Positions 24,610 through 33,919 are shown, numbered from the stretch's first letter. The stretch: 48,335 nucleotides of DNA from Methylocystis sp. (GCA_020252485.1 JADCCX010000084.1:1-48335); one strand, 5' to 3'. Program-made: numbers and translations. The notes: a model not told the origin generated them from the letters alone.

Positions 24610-25440
24610 ATGCAGCAGCCTCAATTCCGCATCTGGTGGCTGGCCGTTCCGGCTCTTGGCTATCTCCTGATCGCCTATGCCGCCCCGCTCGTCTATCTCC
24701 TGATGCGCAGCGTCATCCGTCCGGAGGGCGTCTCGCTCCAGCTCTTCTCCGCGTTTTTGTCGGACGATTACAACCTGCGCGTCATCGGCAACACGCTGCG
24801 CATCGCCCTGCTGGTGACGCTGCTGTGTCTTGCCATCGGCTATCCCGTCGCGCTGGCGCTCGCGCGCGCCAGGGGCATCGCCCAGGTCTTGCTGCTGACG
24901 GCGATCATCCTGCCTCTGTCCATCGGCGTGGTGGTGAAGGCCTTTGCCTGGCAGATCGTGCTGCGCCGCGATGGCGCCATCGCCAAGTTCCTGGTCGCGA
25001 CCGGGATCTGGGACGAGCCAAAACGGCTGCTTTTCACGGAACCGGGGCTGGTGATCGGCGCGGCCAACGTCTTCCTGCCGTTCATGATCCTGCCGATCTA
25101 CTCGGTTGTTCGCCAGATCGACCCGCGGCTTTCGGAAGCGGGCGCGACACTGGGTGCCAGCCCGTTGCATCGCTTTCGCAAGATCATCCTGCCGCTCACC
25201 ATGCCGGGGCTCATCACCGGCATCGCCTTCGTCTTCTCGATGTCGCTGTCGATGTTCGTGATTCCGAGCCTGCTCATGGGCGACAGGTTTCAGACGCTGG
25301 CGACGCTGACGGGCCGCTCTTTCCTGTTGATGCGCAATGAGGCGCTGGGCTCGGCGACAGCGGTCGTGCTGCTGGTGCTGGCCGTCTCGGTGGTGGTCGG
25401 ATCGACCTGGGTCTCCCGGCGATTGATGAGGGGCGGATGA
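24610..25440 (+). CDS. ABC transporter permease (PotB-like), importer 2
   Basis: 276 residues with about six helices, starting WLAVPALGYLLIAYAAPLVYLLM. The docking loop SEAGATLGASPLHRFRKIIL and the preceding FLPFMILPIYSVV are PotB-branch features. Its stop overlaps the next permease ATG by four bases. Confidence 0.92.
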   Translation: MQQPQFRIWWLAVPALGYLLIAYAAPLVYLLMRSVIRPEGVSLQLFSAFLSDDYNLRVIGNTLRIALLVTLLCLAIGYPVALALARARGIAQVLLLTAIILPLSIGVVVKAFAWQIVLRRDGAIAKFLVATGIWDEPKRLLFTEPGLVIGAANVFLPFMILPIYSVVRQIDPRLSEAGATLGASPLHRFRKIILPLTMPGLITGIAFVFSMSLSMFVIPSLLMGDRFQTLATLTGRSFLLMRNEALGSATAVVLLVLAVSVVVGSTWVSRRLMRGG

Positions 25441-26237
25441 CCGCAATCGAACGCATCGCAAGCGCAATGGTCTGGGTCATCGCGGCGCTCGCCGTGGTAT
25501 TCCTGCTCGCGCCGCTCGCCATCACGGTCGCCGTCTCCTTCGGCGATAGTGCGGTGTTTTCACTACCGCCACCCGGCTGGTCAATGCGCTGGTACGAGCG
25601 GCTGCCGAACACACGCGGGCTTTCCGGCTCGCTCTTCACCTCGGTGCAGATCGCGGCGCTCTCGACGGCGGTCTCGCTGGTGATTGGAACACTCTGCGCC
25701 ATTGCGCTGGTGCGGGGCGAATTCCGTGGACGCGAGGCGATCGCGACTTTCCTCGTCTCGCCCCTCATGTTGCCGGGGCTGGTGGTGGGCATCGCCATGC
25801 TGCAGGGGTTCAGGTCAATGGGCCTGCGTGATGCTTGGCTCAGCCTGCTCGCCGCCCATGTCGTGATCACCATGCCTTATGTCGTGCGCACGGTTCTCGC
25901 AGCATTGAGCCTGTTCGACTTCACGCTGGTCGATGCGGCGCGCACACTGGGTTGCAGCTATGCACAGGCGGTCCGACGCGTGCTGGTACCGGCGCTTGCG
26001 CCTGCTTTCCTGACATCCGGCATGTTTGCCTTCCTGGCGTCCATGGACAATTACCCGATTTCGATCTTCTTTACGGACGCCTGGACGAAGACCCTTCCCA
26101 TCCAGATGCTGCAACTTGTCGAGGAACGCCCGGATCCGATGATCGCCGCCATCTCCACGCTGCTCATCCTGCTGGCGATCCTTGCGCTGATCATCGGCGA
26201 CCGGCTGGTCGGGCTCAAGCGCCTCGCGGATTTCTGA
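25437..26237 (+). CDS. ABC transporter permease (PotC-like), importer 2
   Basis: 266 residues, six predicted helices. The PPPGWSMRWYERL motif after the first helix marks the PotC branch, and VDAARTLGCSYAQAVRRVLV is the docking loop. SMDNYPISIFFTD near the C-terminus matches the family. The last base of the stop is the first base of the deacetylase ATG (TGATG), so transporter and enzyme are translationally linked. Confidence 0.92.
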   Translation: MTAIERIASAMVWVIAALAVVFLLAPLAITVAVSFGDSAVFSLPPPGWSMRWYERLPNTRGLSGSLFTSVQIAALSTAVSLVIGTLCAIALVRGEFRGREAIATFLVSPLMLPGLVVGIAMLQGFRSMGLRDAWLSLLAAHVVITMPYVVRTVLAALSLFDFTLVDAARTLGCSYAQAVRRVLVPALAPAFLTSGMFAFLASMDNYPISIFFTDAWTKTLPIQMLQLVEERPDPMIAAISTLLILLAILALIIGDRLVGLKRLADF

Positions 26238-27190
26238 TGTCGTTTCCCCCATCTCTACCCGACCGGGATTTTGCAGGCTATCGCTCTGGCGAGCCGGCAA
26301 TTCGCTGGCCGGGCGGCGCACGGCTCGCCGTCTCGTTCGTCGTCAATGTCGAGGAGGGAGCGGAGCTTGCGCTCTCTGCCGGCGATGAGGCAAACGAGTT
26401 CATCTACGAGGCGGCGGAGCGCGTCGAGGGCGCGCGCGACCTGTGCATGGAGAGCCATTATGAATACGGCACACGGCGCGGCTGGCCGCGGATCCGCCAG
26501 GCGCTGAAGGACCATGGCGTAACGGCAACGCTGAACGCCAATGGCCGGGCGCTCGCATGGTCGCCCTGGATCGGCGCGGAGGCGGCCGCGGACGGTCATG
26601 AAATTTCCGCGCATGGCTGGCGATGGGAGAGGCATGTGCACATGGACGAGGCGACAGAGCGGCGCGCCATCGCCCGCACCGTGGCCGCGATCTCCGCCAG
26701 CGCCGGTGCGCCGCCGGTGGGCTGGCACACGCGCTCGGCAACATCGGTGAACACCCGCCGCCTGCTGATCGAGCACGGCGGGTTCCTTTACGATTCCAAC
26801 GCCTACAACGACGATTGCCCCTTCATGGCTGCACAGGACGGGCGCGACCTCGTCATCCTGCCCTATGCCTTCGACACCAACGACATGCGGTTCCAGCCTG
26901 GCGGGGCTTTCGTCGAGGGCGATGATTTCGCCCGCTACAGCATCGCGGCCTTCGACCGCCTCTACAGGGAGGGCGAGACGGCTCCGCGCATGCTCTCCAT
27001 TGGCCTGCACCTGCGCATCATCGGGAGACCGGCTCGCATCGGCGGGCTCGAGCGTCTCCTGGCGTATATGGCCACCCATGAGGGCGTCTGGTTCGCGCGG
27101 CGCGATGCAATCGCCCATCACTGGCGCGCGGGGCTGGGCCTTCCGGCCTGGCAGCCGCGGCCGTCCCTCTCCCGCTTCGAGACTCTCTGA
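26237..27190 (+). CDS. Polysaccharide-deacetylase-fold protein, PuuE (allantoinase)-like, copy 1
   Basis: 317 residues, a NodB-fold protein of the branch that includes the metal-independent allantoinase PuuE and related cyclic-amide hydrolases. In place of the NodB TFDDGP metal motif it reads FVVNVEEGAEL, the VN-EEG-E pattern of the PuuE branch. EFIYEAAERVEGARDLCMES, YEYGTRRGWPRI, ISAHGWRWERHVHM, TRSATSVNTRRLL and FLYDSNAYNDDCPF follow in family order. Peptidoglycan or chitin is therefore not the expected substrate; a small cyclic amide imported by the preceding transporter is. The product is cytoplasmic with no signal peptide. Starts in TGATG after the permease. Confidence 0.87.
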   Translation: MSFPPSLPDRDFAGYRSGEPAIRWPGGARLAVSFVVNVEEGAELALSAGDEANEFIYEAAERVEGARDLCMESHYEYGTRRGWPRIRQALKDHGVTATLNANGRALAWSPWIGAEAAADGHEISAHGWRWERHVHMDEATERRAIARTVAAISASAGAPPVGWHTRSATSVNTRRLLIEHGGFLYDSNAYNDDCPFMAAQDGRDLVILPYAFDTNDMRFQPGGAFVEGDDFARYSIAAFDRLYREGETAPRMLSIGLHLRIIGRPARIGGLERLLAYMATHEGVWFARRDAIAHHWRAGLGLPAWQPRPSLSRFETL

Positions 27191-28086
27191 TGAGCGTGGA
27201 TCTCACGGGCTACGGCGGACAGTGGCCGGACCTGCACTGGCCCAATGGCGCGCGGCTCGCGGTCTCGGTCGTTGTCAATTTTGAGGAGGGGGCGGAGCAA
27301 CAGGTGGGCTACGGCGATGCCGTGAGCGAGCGCATGGGCGAGGTGATCAGCGTCGTGGAACCTGGGCGTCGCGACCGCGGGCAAGAGCAGATCTTCGCCT
27401 ATGGCATGCGCGCCGGGCTGTGGCGCATGCTTGATGCGCTTGATCGTTTCGCCATTCCCGCGAGCTTCTTCTGTTGCGGCCGCGCCGTCCAGCAATCGCC
27501 GGCGCTCACCGCCGAGGCCGTGAAGCGCGGACATGAGGCGGCACTACACGGCTGGCGCTGGCGGCCGCATGCCGACTACGCGAGCCGCGAGGAAGAGGCC
27601 GCCGACATCGACCGGTCAATCCGCGTGATCGAGGCCGCTTGCGGCGCTCGCCCCGTCGGTTTCTTCTGCAGGGGGGCGGAGAGCGACTGGACCCGATCGC
27701 TCCTGATCGAGCGTGGTTTTCTCTACGCCTCCAACGCCTTCGATGACGACCTGCCGTACTTTGATTGCAGGGGCGCGCAACCGCTTCTCGTGCTGCCTTA
27801 CGCGCTGGACACCAACGACATGAAGTTCTTCCACCCCAACGGCTTCGTGCGGGCCTGCGAGATGGTGGACTATGTTTCGGACGCGCTGGACGTGCTGCTG
27901 CGCGAGGCGGAGGCTGGCAAGCCGCGGCTTCTCAACATCGGTTATCACCTGAGAATTTGCGGACGGCCGGCGCGGTTTCCCGCCTTCGAGCTGGTGCTGG
28001 CAAAGCTCCATGCGCTGGGAGACCGCGTCTATGTCGCCCGGCGTGACCGGATCGCCGAGGCCTTTCTGAAGGCGGTACGGGCATGA
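27190..28086 (+). CDS. Polysaccharide-deacetylase-fold protein, PuuE-like, copy 2
   Basis: 298 residues. It shares the outline of copy 1 (VVVNFEEGAEQ, EAALHGWRWRPH, FLYASNAFDDDLPYF, LPYALDTNDMKFF, NIGYHLRICGRPARF) but is clearly diverged. The central YEYGTRRG block of copy 1 reads FAYGMRAG, and the serine/arginine stretch reads CRGAESDWTRSLL. Tandem copies with one-base start/stop overlap suggest either two successive hydrolyses or a hetero-oligomer. No signal peptide is seen. Substrate unknown. Confidence 0.85.
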   Translation: MSVDLTGYGGQWPDLHWPNGARLAVSVVVNFEEGAEQQVGYGDAVSERMGEVISVVEPGRRDRGQEQIFAYGMRAGLWRMLDALDRFAIPASFFCCGRAVQQSPALTAEAVKRGHEAALHGWRWRPHADYASREEEAADIDRSIRVIEAACGARPVGFFCRGAESDWTRSLLIERGFLYASNAFDDDLPYFDCRGAQPLLVLPYALDTNDMKFFHPNGFVRACEMVDYVSDALDVLLREAEAGKPRLLNIGYHLRICGRPARFPAFELVLAKLHALGDRVYVARRDRIAEAFLKAVRA

Positions 28087-28132
28087 TTGCGACGTTGCCG
28101 GCAAAGGCTGGACTTCAGGAAGGGCGCGGCTG

Positions 28133-28903
28133 ATGCGAATCCTGTTGCTGAACCCAAACATGACACAAGCGATCACCGATCGGCTGGCCGATGCCGGCGC
28201 TCAGGTGGCGGGGCCTGGCGTATCCATCGTGAAGGCGACGGCGCCGCGTGGCTTCCCGTATATCTCCGGCCGGGCCGAGGCGCAGATCGCCGGCGCCATC
28301 GCCCTGGAGATGCTGGCGGAGCGCGTCGGTAGCTTTGACGCGGCGATCATCGCCGCCTTCGGCGACCCAGGTCTGCATGGGGCGCGGGAGCTTTTCGACC
28401 AGCCGGTCATCGGCATGTCGGAGGCCGCGATGCTGACGGCCTGCATGCTTGGCAAGCGCTTCGGCATCGTCTCTTTCGCTGCCCGCATGGCGCCCTGGTA
28501 CACTGAGTGCGTCGAGACACATGGCCTGACCGGGCGCTGCGCCGGCGTCTTCTGTCTCGACCAGCCGTTCAGCTCCGTGACCGATGTCGCCGCGGAGAAG
28601 CGCGACGCGCTGCAGCGGCTCGCCCGCTCCGCCGTCGAGTCCGGGGCGGATGTGGTCATTCTCGCCGGCGCGCCGCTCGCGGGGCTTGCCGCGGAACTCC
28701 GCGACCATGTCCCCGTGCCATTGGTCGATCAGGTGCATGCCGCTATCCGCCAGGCGGAGACGCTACTCGCTCTCGCGCCACGGAAGGCAACGGCAGGCAG
28801 CTTCCGCCGCCCGCCGTCCAAGGAGAGTTCGGGGCTGGCCGCTTCCCTTTCCGCGCGCATTGCCGGTGACGACTGGGCTGCTGAAGGCGGCAACGATGTC
28901 TGA
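28133..28903 (+). CDS. Asp/Glu/hydantoin racemase-like protein lacking both catalytic cysteines
   Basis: 256 residues, hydantoin racemase family by MRILLLNPNMTQAITDRL, AFGDPGLHGARELFDQPVIGM, SEAAMLTACMLGKRFGIVSF and PLVDQVHAAIRQAE. True members use two cysteines, one directly before FGDPGL and one in the VLGCAGM segment. Here the first position is A75 (IIAAFGDPGL) and the second reads ILAGAPLAG with glycine at about 179. Two-base racemisation is therefore not expected; a decarboxylase-like, isomerase or binding role is possible. About 35 extra C-terminal residues (PRKATAGSFRRPP onward) look disordered. AGGAAGGG precedes ATG 28133. Confidence 0.85.
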   Translation: MRILLLNPNMTQAITDRLADAGAQVAGPGVSIVKATAPRGFPYISGRAEAQIAGAIALEMLAERVGSFDAAIIAAFGDPGLHGARELFDQPVIGMSEAAMLTACMLGKRFGIVSFAARMAPWYTECVETHGLTGRCAGVFCLDQPFSSVTDVAAEKRDALQRLARSAVESGADVVILAGAPLAGLAAELRDHVPVPLVDQVHAAIRQAETLLALAPRKATAGSFRRPPSKESSGLAASLSARIAGDDWAAEGGNDV

Positions 28904-30446
28904 GGCCGCATCCACCGTCCTGGTGATCGCAGATCACATTCTGGAGGGTTTCTCGCCTGCGGGGGAGCCGCGCTGGCATCGCGACGCGGGATTGCTCATC
29001 GAGGCGGGACGCGTGGTCCAGATTGACGATACCCAGACACTGATCCGCGCCTGGCCGGATGCCATGCGGCATGGCGGGCGCGGCAAGATCGTCACGCCCG
29101 GCCTCATCAATGCCCATCATCACGTGGGGCTGACGCCCTTTCAGCTCGGCTCGCCCGATCATCCGCTTGAGCTCTGGTTCGCCTCGCGTCTGGCGCTTCG
29201 CGACCTTGATCTCAGGCTCGACACGCTCTTCTCCGGCCTGGAGATGATCGCTAGCGGCGTAACGACGGTGCAGCACCTGCACAGCCGTGCGCCGGGCAAT
29301 GTCGAGGCGGTGCTGGCGGCTGCGCGCAAGGTGACGGATGCCTATCGCGAGGTCGGCATGCGCGCCTCCTATTCCATGGCGCTGCGCGATCAGAACCGGC
29401 TGGTCTACGAGGACGACGCCCTCTTTTCTGAGCGCATGCCGCCAAGTTTGCGCCCGGCGCTGCGGGCCTATTTCCAGCGCTTCACCCTGCCGCTCGCCGA
29501 TCAGGTCGAGGTCTTCGAGGCTTTGCGCACGGAGCTTGCGGGCGAAACGCGGATCGCGTTGCAACTCGCGCCGGCCAATCTGCACTGGCTCTCAGACACG
29601 GCGTTGGCCTGCGCGGCGGATCTCGCTGCCCGCCATCGCCTGCCGGTGCACATGCACATTCTGGAGACGCCGTACCAGAAGGAGTATGCGCGCCGGCGCA
29701 CCGGGGGCTCGGTGCTCGATCACCTTGCCCGCTTCGGACTGTTGAACGCTCAACTCACCATCGGCCACGGTGTTTGGATGAGTGAGGACGATATCCGGTC
29801 TTGCGCGGCGCATGGCGTGCGGATCTGCCACAATTGCTCGTCCAATTTCCGTCTCAAGAGCGGCATCGCGCCGGTCAACCGCTTCGTTGCGGCGGGTATT
29901 CCCGTCGCCATCGGCATCGACGAGGCGGGCATCAACGATGATCGCGACATGCTGCAGGAGATGCGCATGGTGCTGCGCGCCCATCGTGAGCCGGGGATCG
30001 ATGCGCCACACCCCTCGTCGAACGCGGTCTTTCGCATGGCGACGGAACATAGCGCGGGCACCACGCCTTTCGGCCAGCGCATCGGCCATCTGGCTCCAGG
30101 CGCGGAGGCCGATCTCGTGATCTTCGACTACGACCGGATCACCGCACCGTACCAGGACGCTGACACGCCGCTTCTCGATGTCATCGTCCATCGCGCGAAA
30201 ACGGGTGCGGTGGAGACCGTGATGGTCGCGGGCGATGTGATCTATCACGAAGGCCGCTTCACGCACATTGACCGCGACGCCGTAATGGAGGACATCCGCG
30301 AAAGCCTGTCGCGCCCGCTCACCGCCCAGGAGGAGGACCGCCGCGTGCTGGCCGCAGCCGTCTTCCCGCATGTGAAAGCCTTCTATGACCGTTGGCTGCC
30401 TGAAGACCTGGGCGCGCCGCACACGCGCTACAATTCCCGCGGTTGA
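28896..30446 (+). CDS. Amidohydrolase, deaminase type (TrzN / 8-oxoguanine deaminase-like)
   Basis: 516 residues, mononuclear metal amidohydrolase of the cytosine/guanine deaminase and chlorohydrolase branch. The metal motif is PGLINAHHHVGLTPF near residues 71-85; further ligands are in VHMHILETPYQKEY, TIGHGVWMSEDDI and AIGIDEAGINDDRDMLQEMR. The closing PGAEADLVIFDYDRI is the usual return to the composite beta domain. It probably deaminates or hydrolyses a ring or guanidine-type group of the compound handled by this operon. ATG at 28896 overlaps the racemase-like gene by eight bases; earlier starts lie wholly within it. It converges on the NHL gene with six bases between. Confidence 0.88.
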   Translation: MSEAASTVLVIADHILEGFSPAGEPRWHRDAGLLIEAGRVVQIDDTQTLIRAWPDAMRHGGRGKIVTPGLINAHHHVGLTPFQLGSPDHPLELWFASRLALRDLDLRLDTLFSGLEMIASGVTTVQHLHSRAPGNVEAVLAAARKVTDAYREVGMRASYSMALRDQNRLVYEDDALFSERMPPSLRPALRAYFQRFTLPLADQVEVFEALRTELAGETRIALQLAPANLHWLSDTALACAADLAARHRLPVHMHILETPYQKEYARRRTGGSVLDHLARFGLLNAQLTIGHGVWMSEDDIRSCAAHGVRICHNCSSNFRLKSGIAPVNRFVAAGIPVAIGIDEAGINDDRDMLQEMRMVLRAHREPGIDAPHPSSNAVFRMATEHSAGTTPFGQRIGHLAPGAEADLVIFDYDRITAPYQDADTPLLDVIVHRAKTGAVETVMVAGDVIYHEGRFTHIDRDAVMEDIRESLSRPLTAQEEDRRVLAAAVFPHVKAFYDRWLPEDLGAPHTRYNSRG

Positions 30447-30452
30447 GCCACG

Positions 30453-31307
30453 TCAATCCATCAGCCGCAACCGCGTCACGCGGCTGGGGTTGCCCTCGGC
30501 CAGAAACAGATCGCCCGACGGCGTACCGAATATCCCATGCGCGCCGTTCAGCACCGGGCGACAGACGCCGAGAGTCTTGCCGCCCGGACCCCTGCAATGC
30601 AGCCGCGGAACGCTGTCGGTGATATAAGCCTTACCTTCTGCGTCACCCCAGATCGCCACGGGGCGGTAGAAGCCTTCCCACACTTCAAGGAGGACGCCAT
30701 CCTGGCAGAAGATCTGGACACGGTCGTTGCAGCGGTCGATCACGGCCACACGGCCATCGGCGAACGCCCAGAGCGCATGCGGCTCCATGAAGCGCCCCGG
30801 CTCCCGGCCCGGCCCGCCGAATGCGCCGAGATACTCGCCCGAGGGATCGAAGCGATGCACGAGATGGGCGGCATAGCCATCGGCAACCAGAATAAGGCCG
30901 GAAGGCGTGACCGCGACGTCGCTGGGATGATTGAAGGGCTTGAGCGGCTGCCCGCGCGCGCCAAGCCCGCCTGTCCGCTCACCAGCCAGTGTGCAGATGA
31001 CGATCTCATGCATGTCCCGATCGACGATCAGCAGCCGCCCATCCGCCGCTATTGTCAGAAGATGGGTGTCAGCGATGAGCGCCCCTCCCCATCCGCCGAT
31101 ATACTGTCCATCAGGGCCAAGTTCGATGATCCGCGGGTCGTCGGCCTGGGTCAGCGAATCGTGCCGCAGGCCCACAAACACATGGCCGCGCGCATCGACC
31201 GCCACATCGGTGACGAACCCCTCATTCTTCGGCCAGGCGCCGAAAGGCCGCTCGACGCGGTAGCGCCGGTCTCCCAGCGCCACCATGAGGTCATGTTGTC
31301 CCGGCAT
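30453..31307 (-). CDS. NHL-repeat / six-bladed beta-propeller protein
   Basis: 284 residues. Repeated blade motifs are visible: VTDVAVDARGHVFVGLR, LLTIAADGRLLIVDRDMHEIVI, PSDVAVTPSGLILVADGYAAHLVHRF, PHALWAFADGRVAVIDRCNDRVQIF and HGIFGTPSGDLFLAEGNPSRVTRLRL, each a DG-containing NHL-like strand set. There is no signal peptide at the chosen ATG (31307), which sits in TGATG with the deacetylase stop. Propellers of this type act as peptidyl-alpha-hydroxyglycine alpha-amidating lyases, lactonases or binding platforms. A lactonase or N-hydroxy-type lyase working after the PuuE-like protein is possible but unproven. Confidence 0.8.
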   Translation of the reverse strand: MPGQHDLMVALGDRRYRVERPFGAWPKNEGFVTDVAVDARGHVFVGLRHDSLTQADDPRIIELGPDGQYIGGWGGALIADTHLLTIAADGRLLIVDRDMHEIVICTLAGERTGGLGARGQPLKPFNHPSDVAVTPSGLILVADGYAAHLVHRFDPSGEYLGAFGGPGREPGRFMEPHALWAFADGRVAVIDRCNDRVQIFCQDGVLLEVWEGFYRPVAIWGDAEGKAYITDSVPRLHCRGPGGKTLGVCRPVLNGAHGIFGTPSGDLFLAEGNPSRVTRLRLMD

Positions 31308-32221
31308 CAAGCATTCGCCTTGAAGGGATGCGTCGCCATCCAGTGCCTGGCGATGTCGAGGCGCCCCGTCACCCAGACATCGGGCTTCGACTGCACATAG
31401 TCGAGGAAGCGGGCGAGTCCCGCGGCGCGCGCGGGGTGGCCGATGAGTCGCATGTGCAGGCCAACGGACATCATCTTCGGCTGCGTCTGGCCTTCCGCAT
31501 ACAACACGTCGAACGCATCCTTGTGAAACTCGAAGTAGTCGGCGGAGGTGCCGAACGTGCCGTTGGCGCATTTCGCGTCATTGTTGACAAGCGAGTATGG
31601 CACCACGAGATGCGGCTTTCCGGAGACGACGGTCCAGTATGGCAGTTCGTCGTCATACGCATCGGAATCGTAGAGGAAGCCGCCATCCTCCACCATGAGC
31701 CGCCGCGTGTTCACGCTTGGCCCATAGCGGCAGTACCAGCCGAGCGGCCGGGCGCCAACGGTCTCCTTCAAGGACTCGATCGCAAGCCGGATGTGCTCGC
31801 GCTCCTCGGCTTCCGACAGCAGGTAGTGCTTCACCCAGCGCCAGCCATGGCAGCAGACATCGAAGCCGGAGTCGCGGATGGCCTTCGCGGCCGGTGGGTT
31901 GCGGGCGATGGCCAGCGCGCAGCCGTAAACCGTCATTGGCAGCCCGCGTTCCTGGAACAGCCGCATCAGCCGCCAGAACCCAACGCGGCTGCCATAGGCG
32001 AACATCCCCTCACCTGCGAGATCGCGGCCCTTGACGCCGGGGTCGAGGCCGTTGGCTTCCGTTAGACCAAGCTCGGTGAAGCCCTCCCCGTCCTGCACGG
32101 AAGGCTCGGAGCCTTCTTCGTAGTTCATGACGAAATTGAGGGCGATGCGCGCACCGCCCGGCCATTTCGGGTCCGGAGGGTTGTTGGCATAGCCGATCAG
32201 GTCACGGTCATAGACGGTCAT
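31307..32221 (-). CDS. Polysaccharide-deacetylase-fold protein, PuuE (allantoinase)-like, copy 3
   Basis: 304 residues, the closest of the three to classical PuuE: YDRDLIGYANNPPDPKWPGG at the start, FVMNYEEGSEPSVQDG, MFAYGSRVGFWRLMRLF, VCCHGWRWVKHYLLSEAEER, RYGPSVNTRRL and FLYDSDAYDDELPYW. PuuE from pseudomonads opens allantoin without the metal site of DAL/AllB enzymes. No other classical allantoin genes are beside it, so the substrate may be a related ureide or cyclic amide. ATG at 32221, three bases after the permease stop. Confidence 0.88.
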   Translation of the reverse strand: MTVYDRDLIGYANNPPDPKWPGGARIALNFVMNYEEGSEPSVQDGEGFTELGLTEANGLDPGVKGRDLAGEGMFAYGSRVGFWRLMRLFQERGLPMTVYGCALAIARNPPAAKAIRDSGFDVCCHGWRWVKHYLLSEAEEREHIRLAIESLKETVGARPLGWYCRYGPSVNTRRLMVEDGGFLYDSDAYDDELPYWTVVSGKPHLVVPYSLVNNDAKCANGTFGTSADYFEFHKDAFDVLYAEGQTQPKMMSVGLHMRLIGHPARAAGLARFLDYVQSKPDVWVTGRLDIARHWMATHPFKANA

Positions 32222-32224
32222 GCA

Positions 32225-33046
32225 CTACACTCCCATGCGGCGGGTCAGACCGACAAGTCGGTCCATAACAATCATCAGGATGAGGATGACCGCGATCAGC
32301 ACGCCGGAGATGGCGGCGACACGCACGTCAAGCGTCGATTCCATCATGCCCCACATACGGATCGGCAGCATCGACGTGCGCGCGTTCGACAGGAACAGCG
32401 ACACCGGCACGTTGTCGATGGAGGCGATGAAGGCCAGGAATGCGCCCGCCGCGACACCTGGCGCGATAATCGGCAGCGTGATGCGACGGAAGGTGTAGAA
32501 CCGGCTGGCGCCAAGGCTGGCCGAGCTTTCGAGAAGCGAGGGATCCAGCTGCGTCAGGCTCGCCAGCGTGGTGCGGAACACGAATGGCGAGATCACCACG
32601 AGGTGGCCCAGCACAAGGTGATAGAGCGACGGCCGGAAGCCAAGCAGCGCGAAGAGCATCAGCGACGCCAGTCCGTAGGCGAGCGTCGGCAGGATCAGCG
32701 GTGACAGGAAGCTCGCCTCCAGTGCACGCGCCGCGGGCCGGTTCACACGGGCGATCGACAGGGCCGCCATCACCGCCATCAGCGTGCCAAGCCCGGTCGC
32801 GACCGAGGCGACCCACAAAGTGTTGCCGGCGGCGGTGTGGATATGCGCCGATCGTGTCCGGTCAAAAAGCTCGACATACCAGCGCACGGAAAGATCGGGC
32901 GGCGGGAACTTGAGCGCGGCCGATGTTGTGAATGACGTGATCAGGACGATCAGCACCGGACCGACCAGAATCAAGACCCCAAGACCCGCCAGGAGGCGCA
33001 GGACCACGGCGTAGCTGATGTCCGATGGCGTGGTGCGCTGGAACAT
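32225..33046 (-). CDS. ABC transporter permease (PotC-like), importer 3
   Basis: 273 residues. FPPPDLSVRWYVELF after the first helix marks the PotC branch; LESSASLGASRFYTFRRITL is the docking loop, and IASIDNVPVSLFLSN matches the family end. ATG at 33046 is three bases after the PotB stop. Confidence 0.92.
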   Translation of the reverse strand: MFQRTTPSDISYAVVLRLLAGLGVLILVGPVLIVLITSFTTSAALKFPPPDLSVRWYVELFDRTRSAHIHTAAGNTLWVASVATGLGTLMAVMAALSIARVNRPAARALEASFLSPLILPTLAYGLASLMLFALLGFRPSLYHLVLGHLVVISPFVFRTTLASLTQLDPSLLESSASLGASRFYTFRRITLPIIAPGVAAGAFLAFIASIDNVPVSLFLSNARTSMLPIRMWGMMESTLDVRVAAISGVLIAVILILMIVMDRLVGLTRRMGV

Positions 33047-33049
33047 GGT

Positions 33050-33916
33050 TCACCGCGTCCTTGCGGCGCGCTCGAGCGCTCCGAACAGGGATATTCCCGC
33101 CAGCACGGACACCAGCAACGTGACAGCGGCCACAGCCGCGAACGGCCAGTGATAGACGACCATCGACTGCTGCCAGATCAGCGCGGGAAGATACACAAGG
33201 CTCGCACCGCCGATGACTGATTGGGAGATGAAGGCCGTGCAGGCGGAGGCGAAGACCAGCGTCGCGCCGGCGATCCAGCCCGGAATCGACAGCGGCAAAA
33301 GCACGCGGAAGAACGTCCGCCAGCGCGAGGCGCCAAGGGCCCGCGAGGCGTCGATTAGGTTGGGATCGATCTGGCGCATGACGGTGAGCAGGGGCAGCAG
33401 CATCAAGGGCAGCTCGATCTGGGTCAGCGCCATCACCAGGCCCAATTCGGTCTGCAGCAGTTTCAGCGGCGTTGACGTCAATCCAAGCGCGATAAGCGTG
33501 TTGTTGATGACGCCCTCGCGGGCGAGGATCACGATCCACGCGAAGGTCCGGATCACGACCGATGTCAGCAATGGTAACAGTATGATGAAGATCAGAGCCT
33601 TCTGCACCCGCGGTCCGGACGCGCAGAAGACCAGCCCCAGCGGATAGGCGAGCAGCGTCGTGGCCGCGACCGTCAGCAGGCCAAGCCGCAGCGTGTCCAC
33701 AACAACACCGCGATAAAAGGCATCGCCCCAGAAGCGCCGCCAACTGGCGAGGCCGGGCTTGGCGAGTTCGCTGTCCTCGAAGAAGCTGATGCCGATCAAT
33801 AGCAGCAGCGGCCCGGCAAACAGGCCGAGATAGACAAGCCCCAGCGGTGCGGCGAGGCGCCAATCGACGCGCTCTCCCTGCCCCGGAGCAACCAACGCCG
33901 GAACCGCGATTGCCAT
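33050..33916 (-). CDS. ABC transporter permease (PotB-like), importer 3
   Basis: 288 residues, six helices. IELPLMLLPLLTVM precedes the docking loop IDASRALGASRWRTFFRVLL. A 25-residue N-terminal tail precedes the first helix (GLVYLGLFAGPLLLLIGISF). ATG at 33916 is three bases after the binding-protein stop. Confidence 0.92.
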   Translation of the reverse strand: MAIAVPALVAPGQGERVDWRLAAPLGLVYLGLFAGPLLLLIGISFFEDSELAKPGLASWRRFWGDAFYRGVVVDTLRLGLLTVAATTLLAYPLGLVFCASGPRVQKALIFIILLPLLTSVVIRTFAWIVILAREGVINNTLIALGLTSTPLKLLQTELGLVMALTQIELPLMLLPLLTVMRQIDPNLIDASRALGASRWRTFFRVLLPLSIPGWIAGATLVFASACTAFISQSVIGGASLVYLPALIWQQSMVVYHWPFAAVAAVTLLVSVLAGISLFGALERAARTR

Positions 33917-33919
33917 GAC

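Noticed and set aside
26237-27190. NodB-type chitooligosaccharide deacetylase
   Set aside because: The TFDDGP metal motif is absent and replaced by the VN-EEG-E pattern of PuuE-like proteins; no nodulation genes are nearby.
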